From positions 1-20,888 of IMG/VR virus record IMGVR_UViG_3300025112_000236: DNA of 20,888 nucleotides. The stretch is one strand, 5' to 3'. The first letter of the stretch is position 1. Every line of letters starts with the position of its first letter. Under the pieces are notes generated by a model. The model saw only the letters and a list, made by a program, of their open reading frames with translations. It ran no database searches and was not told where the DNA came from. The translations under genes and the position numbers were made by a program. The DNA comes from a virus. Below are positions 14,945-19,441 of this stretch, piece by piece.

Positions 14945-15151
14945 ATGAAATATAAAGGAGACATAAAAACACATTTTGACATTAACAATCAGGGTACACT
15001 TGTTTTATTTGTTCCAAAAACTCATTGGGCAAAAGATTTTTGGGAAGAAAAGGTTGACCCAAATTGCCAGACTTTTGGAGATGGATATTGTGTAGAGCAT
15101 AGATATGCTCAAGATATAATGGACGGAATTCAAGATGAATTAGAAACCTAG
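14945..15151 (+). CDS. 68-aa protein on the rightward early transcript
   Basis: I chose the ATG at 14945. Longer in-frame versions would run back through the promoter. The -10 box ends six bases before this ATG, so the message is leaderless or nearly so, although GGAG lies two bases upstream. The protein is MKYKGDIKTHFDINNQG, then a hydrophobic strand TLVLFVPK, HWAKDFWEEKVDPNCQTFGD and an acidic helical end (EHRYAQDIMDGIQDELET). It is small and globular, with two Cys and no known family. It precedes the structured region. Confidence 0.55.
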   Translation: MKYKGDIKTHFDINNQGTLVLFVPKTHWAKDFWEEKVDPNCQTFGDGYCVEHRYAQDIMDGIQDELET

Positions 15152-15231
15152 TTCATACGATTGGGACAACTTCTGGTTGTATTGCACGTCACACCGACAT
15201 ATGTCCGTCTTCGTGCAAGGAACAGGCAGAA

Positions 15232-15297
15232 CTGATCCCTGATCCGATGGTATGTGCCAGATAATCTCCGTACGGGAGCCATCGGATCTGGGATCAG
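15232..15297. repeat. long hairpin A, first copy of the duplicated stem
   Basis: The arms at 15232-15250 and 15279-15297 (19 bases each) pair throughout except for one T-T mismatch at 15240/15289: CTGATCCC with GGGATCAG, then GATCCGATGG with CCATCGGATC. The 28-base loop contains a small CTCC/GGAG stem. No T-run follows, so it does not look like an intrinsic terminator. Confidence 0.75.
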
Positions 15298-15399
15298 ATG
15301 TTGTAACTGCCGGATTTAAACGGCTATAGTACAGGTCGCGTCGGATATATCTAAAGCTGATATTGGCCCGCGACTCAGTTGACCTGCACAGGACAACAA

Positions 15400-15477
15400 C
15401 TGATCCCTGATCCATATTATTAGTGGCCAGTGGATTCTAGATAAGCCCGGCTGTGAAGAGTATGGATCTGGGATCAG
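15400..15477. repeat. long hairpin B, second copy of the duplicated stem
   Basis: The arms at 15400-15416 and 15461-15477 pair with the same T-T mismatch in the same place (15408/15469): CTGATCCC with GGGATCAG, then GATCCATA with TATGGATC. The lower stem is identical to hairpin A and the upper stem differs on both sides while keeping pairing, so base pairing seems to be conserved. The 44-base loop shares a GTG(G)CCAG stretch with hairpin A. Confidence 0.75.
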
Positions 15478-15587
15478 GGACAGAACCCCGCGCGCCGGAG
15501 TAGTGGGCGGTCCTTGGTCATGAAGTTTACAGAATGAGAAAAAATCAGCGCTCTGCGCTCGAGCTATACATTGCGCCAGGTTTTGCT

Positions 15588-15615
15588 CATATGCATTCTT
15601 AAGTAAATGCATATG
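15588..15615. repeat. perfect 10-bp inverted repeat
   Basis: CATATGCATT (15588-15597) and AATGCATATG (15606-15615) flank the eight-base loop CTTAAGTA. It lies just before the purine-rich tract and the heptamer array. Confidence 0.7.
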
Positions 15616-15622
15616 GGTTAAT

Positions 15623-15736
15623 ATGAAAAAAGAAAAAGAAAGGGAAAAGCTTCAAGCAACAAGCTCCAAGCAGCAAGCCGCAAGCTTCAAGCTTGACATC
15701 CCAGGGATCTGGGACTATAAAGGATTTAGAAAGTAG
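15623..15736 (+). CDS. possible 37-aa leader peptide spanning the heptamer array
   Basis: An ORF starts with ATG at 15623 and stops with TAG at 15734-15736, seven bases before the Gp88-like start. It reads MKKEKEREKLQATSSKQQAA and then SFKLDIPGIWDYKGFRK. The heptamer array encodes the QATSSKQ/QAASFKL part, in the same frame relation as in the 59-aa ORF at 16345. No clear ribosome binding site precedes it, and the promoter at 15693-15721 lies inside it. It may be an upstream remnant or a leader rather than a working gene. Confidence 0.3.
   Translation: MKKEKEREKLQATSSKQQAASFKLDIPGIWDYKGFRK
15646..15694. repeat. heptanucleotide array 1 (CAAGCNN x7)
   Basis: Seven units of seven bases: AAAGCTT, CAAGCAA, CAAGCTC, CAAGCAG, CAAGCCG, CAAGCTT, CAAGCTT. 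The first five positions are constant apart from the first unit and the last two vary. The array runs straight into the -35 box of the promoter, whose TT comes from the last unit. Iterated short repeats next to inverted repeats resemble origin iterons. Confidence 0.8.
15693..15721 (+). promoter_or_regulatory. strong sigma70-type promoter with an operator-like spacer
   Basis: TTGACA at 15693-15698, 17-base spacer, TATAAA at 15716-15721. The spacer holds an inverted repeat, TCCCAG-GGAT-CTGGGA (15699-15714). It includes the ten-mer GGATCTGGGA also found in the 3' arms of hairpins A and B. Transcription would start about 15 bases before the ATG at 15743, leaving room for its AGGA ribosome binding site. 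Confidence 0.7.
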
Positions 15737-15742
15737 GAAATT

Positions 15743-16345
15743 ATGAAAACAGATGAAGCATTAAAAATTATAGGCGGCAGCCTGAGCAAGCCGTCGAAAA
15801 TGCCTGGTTGGTCAATTGGCCTCCCTGCCAAAGAATGCAAAACCGGCTCCAAGCTCCGGGCTGTGAAGGGCTCAACATGCTATGACTGTTACGCTCTTAA
15901 AGGTTGTTACGTATTTAAAGTTGTGCAAGATGCACAGTACAGGAGACTGGCAGCTGTGAAGGATGCCAGCTGGGTCCAGGCTATGGCTCACCTGATCAAC
16001 AGCAAGAAGCCGGACGTCTTCAGGTGGCATGACTCTGGAGATGTACAGGACCTTGAGCACTTAAACAAAATTTATGAAGTCTGCAGGCTGTCACCTTCTA
16101 AGCGTCACTGGTTACCGACCCGTGAAGCGTGGATCAAGGACCATCTCCACAGGGCCCCAGACAACCTCGTTATAAGATTCTCCATGCCGATGGTGGACCA
16201 GCCTGCTTCTGGCAGCTGGTCACACACCAGCACCGTGGTGACAGCCGGCGCGACGTGCCCCAGCGCTCTTCAGGGCAATGAATGCAGAGACTGTAGAAAT
16301 TGCTGGAATAAAGATATAAAAAATATATCATATGGACAGCACTGA
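15743..16345 (+). CDS. Gp88-like Cys-rich phage protein
   Basis: This 200-aa protein starts at 15743 behind AGGA. It matches the style of the 'gene product 88' family first named in mycobacteriophages: SKMPGWSIGLPAKECKTG (18-35), CYDCYALKGCY (46-56), FRWHDSGDVQDLEHL (93-107) and HWLPTREAW (122-130). Cys at 32, 46, 49 and 55 and a C-terminal group at 172, 181, 184 and 187 (TCPSALQGNECRDCRNCWNK) could hold a metal or iron-sulfur cluster. The family's reaction is not established as far as I know. The gene is visibly richer in G+C than its neighbours, as is the region upstream, suggesting separate ancestry. Its TGA overlaps the next ATG (TGATG). Family assignment is from memory of the motif pattern. 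Confidence 0.75.
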   Translation: MKTDEALKIIGGSLSKPSKMPGWSIGLPAKECKTGSKLRAVKGSTCYDCYALKGCYVFKVVQDAQYRRLAAVKDASWVQAMAHLINSKKPDVFRWHDSGDVQDLEHLNKIYEVCRLSPSKRHWLPTREAWIKDHLHRAPDNLVIRFSMPMVDQPASGSWSHTSTVVTAGATCPSALQGNECRDCRNCWNKDIKNISYGQH

Positions 16346-16524
16346 TGACCTGGTATCACCCGAAATACTACGCAGCCCTCCGGGCCGAAGCGAGAAGAAA
16401 GAGAAGAGAAGAAGCTCAAAGCTTCAAGCACCAAGCCACAAGCGATACTAAACCAGAACCTAGTTCAGGTTCTGAAGCCTCAAGCAGCAAGCACCAAGCT
16501 CCAAGCGGCAAGCATCAAGCTTAG
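16345..16524 (+). CDS. 59-aa basic protein with heptapeptide repeats
   Basis: The start ATG at 16345 overlaps the stop of the Gp88-like gene as TGATG, so translation is probably coupled. The protein begins MTWYHPKYYAALRAEARRKR and continues REEAQ, then becomes a repetitive tail: SFKHQATSD, EASSSKH, QAPSGKH, QA. The tail is the translation of the CAAGCNN heptamers, since three heptamers equal seven codons. The last 65 bases overlap the nuclease gene on the other strand. The N-terminal part looks like a real small protein. Whether the repeat tail matters is unknown. Confidence 0.55.
   Translation: MTWYHPKYYAALRAEARRKRREEAQSFKHQATSDTKPEPSSGSEASSSKHQAPSGKHQA
16411..16445. repeat. heptanucleotide array 2
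   Basis: Five consecutive seven-base units: GAAGCTC, AAAGCTT, CAAGCAC, CAAGCCA, CAAGCGA. They follow the CAAGCNN pattern of array 1, with the first two units degenerate at position one or two. The array is inside the 59-aa ORF. Confidence 0.7.
16454..16474. repeat. 8-bp inverted repeat between heptamer arrays
   Basis: CAGAACCT (16454-16461) and AGGTTCTG (16467-16474) flank a five-base loop AGTTC. It sits at the 3' end of the leftward nuclease gene and inside the rightward 59-aa ORF. No T-run follows in either direction, so it is at most a weak or factor-dependent terminator for the convergent transcripts. Confidence 0.55.
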
Positions 16525-16837
16525 ACAATCCACAAGCAACAAGCTCCGAGATTCTTGAACCAGGGATCAAGTAAAAAAGTTTCGAGGACCTTTGACCAAG
16601 GGCCTCGACTAGGATGAATGTATTGTTTGGATGTGATTTATGGAAGGCAATTTGATGAGGTGAGAACCTAACTTTGTTCCCTTTGGTCACCTTTAATTCT
16701 AGAGTGAAAAAGTGCCCAGAATTATTATAGCCCAATAGATCAGGAGTGCCCAGAGAGCTAAGGTTTTCAATCCGAATCCACGAAATTTCTTTGCATACTC
16801 GACGCAATTTTTTATATAATTTAGCTTCTGGACCCAT
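16460..16837 (-). CDS. VRR-NUC-type PD-(D/E)XK nuclease
   Basis: This 125-aa protein shows the VRR-NUC pattern: E4 in the first helix, WIRIENLSSLGTPDLLGY (20-37) with D33, FFTLELKVTKGNK (43-55) with E47 and K49, then SPHQIAFH (59-66) with Q62. These are the metal-binding and catalytic residues of the fold. Phage stand-alone VRR-NUC proteins may act on branched or replicating DNA, but the substrate here is not known. The ATG at 16837 has no ribosome binding site and lies 30 bases after the preceding stop, so reinitiation is likely. The C-terminal 27 residues (LVACGLSKLDAC, then RLELGACCLRLQNLN) are the antisense translation of heptamer array 3, an odd repeat-made tail outside the nuclease core. 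Confidence 0.8.
   Translation of the reverse strand: MGPEAKLYKKLRRVCKEISWIRIENLSSLGTPDLLGYNNSGHFFTLELKVTKGNKVRFSPHQIAFHKSHPNNTFILVEALGQRSSKLFYLIPGSRISELVACGLSKLDACRLELGACCLRLQNLN
16474..16546. repeat. heptanucleotide array 3
   Basis: Seven in-phase units run from 16474 to 16522: GAAGCCT, CAAGCAG, CAAGCAC, CAAGCTC, CAAGCGG, CAAGCAT, CAAGCTT. After a ten-base break two more follow at 16533-16546: CAAGCAA, CAAGCTC. The array is coding on both strands, forming the tail of the 59-aa ORF and the C-terminus of the nuclease. Confidence 0.8.
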
Positions 16838-16866
16838 GAAGTTTTTGGGGTAACATCGTCATCCAT

Positions 16867-17106
16867 TTAATAATCTTTTTTAAGTCTATCAGGTAAAATT
16901 ATTTTGGATGGTTCCATAGTTTTTAAGACAAGTCTATGCGCGGTATGACCTGTGAAACCAATAATGGGAGATTGATTCTCATGCACTTCCATTCTTTTAA
17001 TGTCATATAAAGTTCCATTAACTTCAGCAAAGATAACTGCATTCTTCACTGCGTCTGATCCTTCAGTAAAGGAAGAAAGAAACTGCTGCATATCTTGTAC
17101 ACGCAT
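16867..17106 (-). CDS. 79-aa protein, unknown function
   Basis: It starts with ATG at 17106 in a TAATG overlap with the coiled-coil gene, with AAGG upstream. The protein is a small alpha/beta design: an N-terminal helix (VQDMQQFLSSFTEGSDAVKN), a beta hairpin (AVIFAEVNGTLYDIKRMEVH), then PIIGFTGHTAHRLVLKTM and a Lys-rich tail. I have seen this type of short protein in marine phages next to nuclease genes but know no function. Confidence 0.6.
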   Translation of the reverse strand: MRVQDMQQFLSSFTEGSDAVKNAVIFAEVNGTLYDIKRMEVHENQSPIIGFTGHTAHRLVLKTMEPSKIILPDRLKKDY

Positions 17107-17441
17107 TACAGTCCAGCCTTTCTTAATATCTCCTTATAGGTTTCAACTTGTTCAGCTAAATATCTATTATCTTTTTGAAGCCTACCATTTGTCTCTTGAT
17201 GAGAAGAATCTATAGTTCGAATGTTATTATTCTCTTCTGCTAATCTGTCAATCTCTTTTTTTAAATCAACGATTTTAGTAGAGAGTTCTTCTACAATTCT
17301 CTTTGTACCATCAAGTTGGTTCTTAGTTTTAATCCACTCCATTTCTTTCTCTTTGAACTCCCAAATGTCTTTTCGGTGTTGCTCAATTAAATAAGTTAAG
17401 TCGAGAGGGCCCCTGTCTTCTTTATTTTTAGTGTCTTTCAT
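17106..17441 (-). CDS. 111-aa coiled-coil protein
   Basis: The ATG at 17441 lies eight bases after the leftward -10 box and has no ribosome binding site, so the message seems leaderless. Residues about 25-108 are a nearly continuous predicted coiled coil (FKEKEMEWIKTKNQLDGTKR; IVEELSTKIVDLKKEIDRLA; then NRYLAEQVETYKEILRKAG). It contains no catalytic motif. It is the first gene of the leftward group ending in the nuclease. An oligomeric accessory or regulatory protein is a guess from shape. Confidence 0.6.
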   Translation of the reverse strand: MKDTKNKEDRGPLDLTYLIEQHRKDIWEFKEKEMEWIKTKNQLDGTKRIVEELSTKIVDLKKEIDRLAEENNNIRTIDSSHQETNGRLQKDNRYLAEQVETYKEILRKAGL

Positions 17442-17481
17442 ATATTGACAATATAGGATAGTTACCTTAAATTGTCAATAT
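17442..17481. promoter_or_regulatory. divergent promoters between 11-bp inverted repeats
   Basis: Arms ATATTGACAAT (17442-17452) and ATTGTCAATAT (17471-17481) flank 18 bases. Rightward: TTGACA 17445-17450, 17-base spacer, TAAATT 17468-17473, then ATG of terS six bases later. Leftward: TTGACA 17478-17473, 17-base spacer, TATATT 17455-17450, then the ATG at 17441. TATAGGATA lies inside at 17452-17460. Both messages would begin at or almost at their start codons. Confidence 0.6.
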
Positions 17482-18025
17482 GGGATTACCTAAAAGATTA
17501 ACAGATATGCAAAAAAGATTCGCTGAATTTATAGTATTTGGCGGACCAGATGGCCCACTCACTCAGACCGAAGCGGCAAAGCTAGCTGGCTATTCTGAAA
17601 CTAGAGCTAGGCAAGAAGGATCAGAATTAATGAACCCGAGAGTATCACCATTAGTGGCAGGATATATCGGCAAACTAAAAGAGGAGAGACTTAAGAAATT
17701 TGAAGTCAATTATGACGGACATGTGGCAGAACTCGCACGTATTAAAGAGCTTGCTTTAAAGAAAGGTTCTTTCTCTTCTGCAGTAAACGCAGAAACAAAT
17801 CGTGGAAAGGCAGCAGGATTGTACATAGACAGAAAAATAATAAAAACAGGTAAATTAGAAGACATGTCAGAAGAGGAGCTACAATTAAAAATGAAACAAA
17901 TACTAGCCGATTACGAACCTCTGTTAAATGCAAAGACAATTGAAGGCGAGACAATTGAGTTACCTAAATCTTCTGAATCTTCTTCACCCAATCACGAGGA
18001 ATCATCGTCCGATCCCCAAAAGTAA
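17480..18025 (+). CDS. terS: terminase small subunit
   Basis: This 181-aa protein fits the Terminase_2 type: LTDMQKRFAEFIVFGGPDGP (7-26), TQTEAAKLAGYSETRARQEG (28-47) with the helix-turn-helix, and ELMNPRVSPLVAGYIGKLKE (49-68). A central oligomerisation helix follows, and the tail from 160 is Ser/Glu-rich. TerS recognises phage DNA and delivers it to TerL. No Shine-Dalgarno precedes the ATG, and the promoter -10 lies six bases away. The gene is on the opposite strand from terL and about 5 kb distant. Its last 62 bases overlap the convergent 96-aa gene. Confidence 0.85.
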   Translation: MGLPKRLTDMQKRFAEFIVFGGPDGPLTQTEAAKLAGYSETRARQEGSELMNPRVSPLVAGYIGKLKEERLKKFEVNYDGHVAELARIKELALKKGSFSSAVNAETNRGKAAGLYIDRKIIKTGKLEDMSEEELQLKMKQILADYEPLLNAKTIEGETIELPKSSESSSPNHEESSSDPQK

Positions 18026-18254
18026 AACTACCATCGTCTTCTTTATCGTAAGAGGCAAAAAGTTTAACTGATTTATTATCTTTAGAATAGAGCCAACCTT
18101 CATTAACTGGATAAGCTAATTTCATCTTATTAAATTCTTTTTCATTGGCCCAGCCTGAGTCACTCATGGCGTCGACCCACTCCACTCTGACTTTAGGAAA
18201 AGGTATATCAGGAGTTATTTGAGTTATGATTCTTTTTCTTCTTTTCTTAGGCAT
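17964..18254 (-). CDS. 96-aa conserved phage protein ('DSGW' type)
   Basis: It starts with ATG at 18254, with no clear ribosome binding site but a weak promoter directly upstream. After a basic leader (MPKKRRKRIITQI) comes VRVEWVDAMSDSGWANEKEF, then YPVNEGWLYSKDNKSVKLFA and FGDRTMIPRDWVKKIQKI at the end. The 'W.DA..DSGW ... G.L......V.L..S.D......... IP...I..I' pattern is shared by many short phage proteins as I recall. It looks like a small beta-barrel, and the function is unknown. Its 3' end overlaps terS on the opposite strand. Confidence 0.7.
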   Translation of the reverse strand: MPKKRRKRIITQITPDIPFPKVRVEWVDAMSDSGWANEKEFNKMKLAYPVNEGWLYSKDNKSVKLFASYDKEDDGSFTFGDRTMIPRDWVKKIQKI

Positions 18255-18260
18255 ATAAGA

Positions 18261-18289
18261 GTTCTACCAGATAAATCACTTAATGTTAA
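18261..18289 (-). promoter_or_regulatory. weak promoter-like site before the 96-aa gene
   Basis: TTAACA (18289-18284), 17-base spacer, TAGAAC (18266-18261), then the ATG after six more bases. Each box deviates from consensus. The spacing copies the other leaderless-type promoters here, which is the main reason to note it. Confidence 0.25.
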
Positions 18290-18295
18290 GCAGCC

Positions 18296-18514
18296 TTACG
18301 CGCGCGCGGAGGCACTACTACTTTGGACATTATATAATGTCCAGTTGTATAAAAAATGTCCACTAAAATGTCCACTAAAATCGATTAGAAATGTTGGTAT
18401 TATTGTCTTTTTTTCTTCTTGGACATAAAGACACTTTTTTTTCATGTTTTTTTTAAGTGATACTAATTTATCTCCAGAATCTCTTATGTAAATGTCCGGT
18501 CTAATTTGTACCAT
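18296..18514 (-). CDS. 72-aa basic protein, uncertain C-terminus
   Basis: The ATG at 18514 has GAGG seven bases upstream and overlaps the stop of the preceding gene, so the start looks real. The first half (MVQIRPDIYIRDSGDKLVSL, then KKNMKKKCLYVQEEKK) resembles a small beta-rich basic protein. The second half is translated through the operator repeats (DFSGHFSGHFLYNWTLYNVQ) and an alternating CG run (SSSASARA), so this tail may not be under protein-level selection. No family is recognised. Confidence 0.5.
   Translation of the reverse strand: MVQIRPDIYIRDSGDKLVSLKKNMKKKCLYVQEEKKTIIPTFLIDFSGHFSGHFLYNWTLYNVQSSSASARA
18324..18498. promoter_or_regulatory. cluster of TGGACATT/AATGTCCA half-sites
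   Basis: A perfect 20-bp palindrome TGGACATTATATAATGTCCA lies at 18324-18343. AATGTCCA follows at 18355-18362 and 18367-18374, inside two tandem copies of the 12-mer AAAATGTCCACT (18353-18376). TGGACAT is at 18420-18426 and AATGTCCG at 18491-18498. The palindrome centre is TATATA, promoter-like. A dimeric DNA-binding regulator is the simplest explanation. Confidence 0.55.
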
Positions 18515-18710
18515 AATATTGCCTCAAAGTGGCCATATTCTCTTTGGCATCCGCAACTTTGTGTAACAATTTGTCAATTTCGCCCGTGATGTCTGTATGC
18601 TCTACAATCACCGCATGGGGATTGGTCATCAACAGATCTATTTTAAGTAGTGCGTCTTCCATCTGGTGCTGGTAACGTACCATCAGAGCTTTGTATATTT
18701 GTTCTCTCAT
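18501..18710 (-). CDS. 69-aa helical phage protein
   Basis: It starts with ATG at 18710 behind a near-perfect AAGGAGGACAA, in an ATGA overlap with the glycosyltransferase-like gene. The sequence is helical: REQIYKALMVRYQHQMEDAL, LKIDLLMTNPHAVIVEHTDI, then TGEIDKLLHKVADAKENMAT. It resembles short helical-hairpin proteins common in marine phages. The strong ribosome binding site implies abundant synthesis. The function is unknown. Confidence 0.65.
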   Translation of the reverse strand: MREQIYKALMVRYQHQMEDALLKIDLLMTNPHAVIVEHTDITGEIDKLLHKVADAKENMATLRQYYGTN

Positions 18711-19441
18711 TTGTCCTCCTTCTTCTTTAATGAATCACCAAAGGTGCCTCTAAAGCCCCATGATCCGTGGTGCGTGGTCCATGAGTCCAGATTCCCGTAA
18801 ATACTTATCTCGGCGTCTGCTACGAGGTCACAGAACGATAAATCTTCACCTTTCCACTCCCCACTATCTAACCCAAACGACGTATCCCAGAAATTATACA
18901 TATATTTCTCGGTAGCTCCTTTCGATCCAATTTCTATATCCATTTTATCTTGGTGGTCTTTATCAAATTTAATTTTATATTTAGGATTTAATTCTATTAG
19001 TTTTTCAAATACCTTTCTCTTAATTAACATCAATCCAGCAGGAGCTGACTTCAACTCAACCAAATCAAACGGTAGAATCTTAATCTTCTCAGGGTCTGGG
19101 AACTCTACAGGATATTTAACTTTAAGAGGATTCTCTTTTAATCTATATGGGGTAACAACTATATCTTTCTCAGGGACTAACATTCTAAGGACCGTCTCAT
19201 GTGAGAACTCTACGTCCGCATCAACAAACAACATATACTCATAGCCTGAAGCTAGGAATCCTGCAGTTAATAAATTTCTAGCATGAGTCACGAGGGATGA
19301 TTTAACAGATTTAAATACACATTCGATTCCAGACTTAGCTAACACTGCGTAAGTATTTAAGATAGACACACACGTCTCTACCTTCATAGTATCATAACAG
19401 GGCATAGCGATGTAGACTCTTGGTTTCTTAGTCTCCGTCAT
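18707..19441 (-). CDS. GT2-type glycosyltransferase-like protein
   Basis: This 244-aa protein starts with ATG at 19441 in an ATGA overlap with the preceding oxygenase-like gene. The fold signals are PRVYIAMPCYDTMKV (7-21) for the nucleotide-sugar pocket, SSLVTHARNLLTAGFL (48-63), and MLFVDADVEF (70-79) with a DxD metal site at D74-D76. A later stretch SAPAGLMLIKRKVFEKL (131-147 or so) and the GEDLSFC segment (near 217) are typical of the acceptor side of GT-A enzymes. It would transfer a sugar, to DNA, a virion protein or host glycan; the target is not visible. Its neighbours, two oxygenase-like proteins, suggest a modification pathway. Confidence 0.75.
   Translation of the reverse strand: MTETKKPRVYIAMPCYDTMKVETCVSILNTYAVLAKSGIECVFKSVKSSLVTHARNLLTAGFLASGYEYMLFVDADVEFSHETVLRMLVPEKDIVVTPYRLKENPLKVKYPVEFPDPEKIKILPFDLVELKSAPAGLMLIKRKVFEKLIELNPKYKIKFDKDHQDKMDIEIGSKGATEKYMYNFWDTSFGLDSGEWKGEDLSFCDLVADAEISIYGNLDSWTTHHGSWGFRGTFGDSLKKKEDK

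Larger units (their letters stand above)
15152..15742. other. hairpin-dense, G+C-richer intergenic region
   Basis: No long gene is supported. Hairpins follow one another: 15166-15180 (ACAAC/GTTGT), 15182-15218 (TTGCACG/CGTGCAA with GACATATGTC inside), the long stem at 15232-15297, 15309-15324 (GCCG/CGGC), 15335-15374 (GTCGCG/CGCGAC with inner ATATC/GATAT), the long stem at 15400-15477, 15547-15559 (AGCGC/GCGCT) and 15588-15615. CAGGTC at 15332-15337 could instead pair with GACCTG at 15381-15386, giving an alternative fold. The 3' end holds the heptamer array and promoter. A structured RNA or replication origin are both possible. Confidence 0.6.

Noticed and set aside
15232-15477. Hairpins A and B as intrinsic terminators or CRISPR repeats
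   Set aside because: No T-run follows either stem, and two copies with different loops and no regular spacers do not make a CRISPR array.
15140-15612. Two leftward ORFs (91 and 98 aa) across the hairpin region
   Set aside because: They overlap each other, lack ribosome binding sites, read through the inverted repeats, and have no protein-like composition.
16700-16869. Alternative leftward ORF starting at the TAAATG after the 79-aa gene
   Set aside because: Its frame encodes a hydrophobic shadow over the VRR-NUC motifs, which are far better supported. The upstream stop may only help reinitiation.
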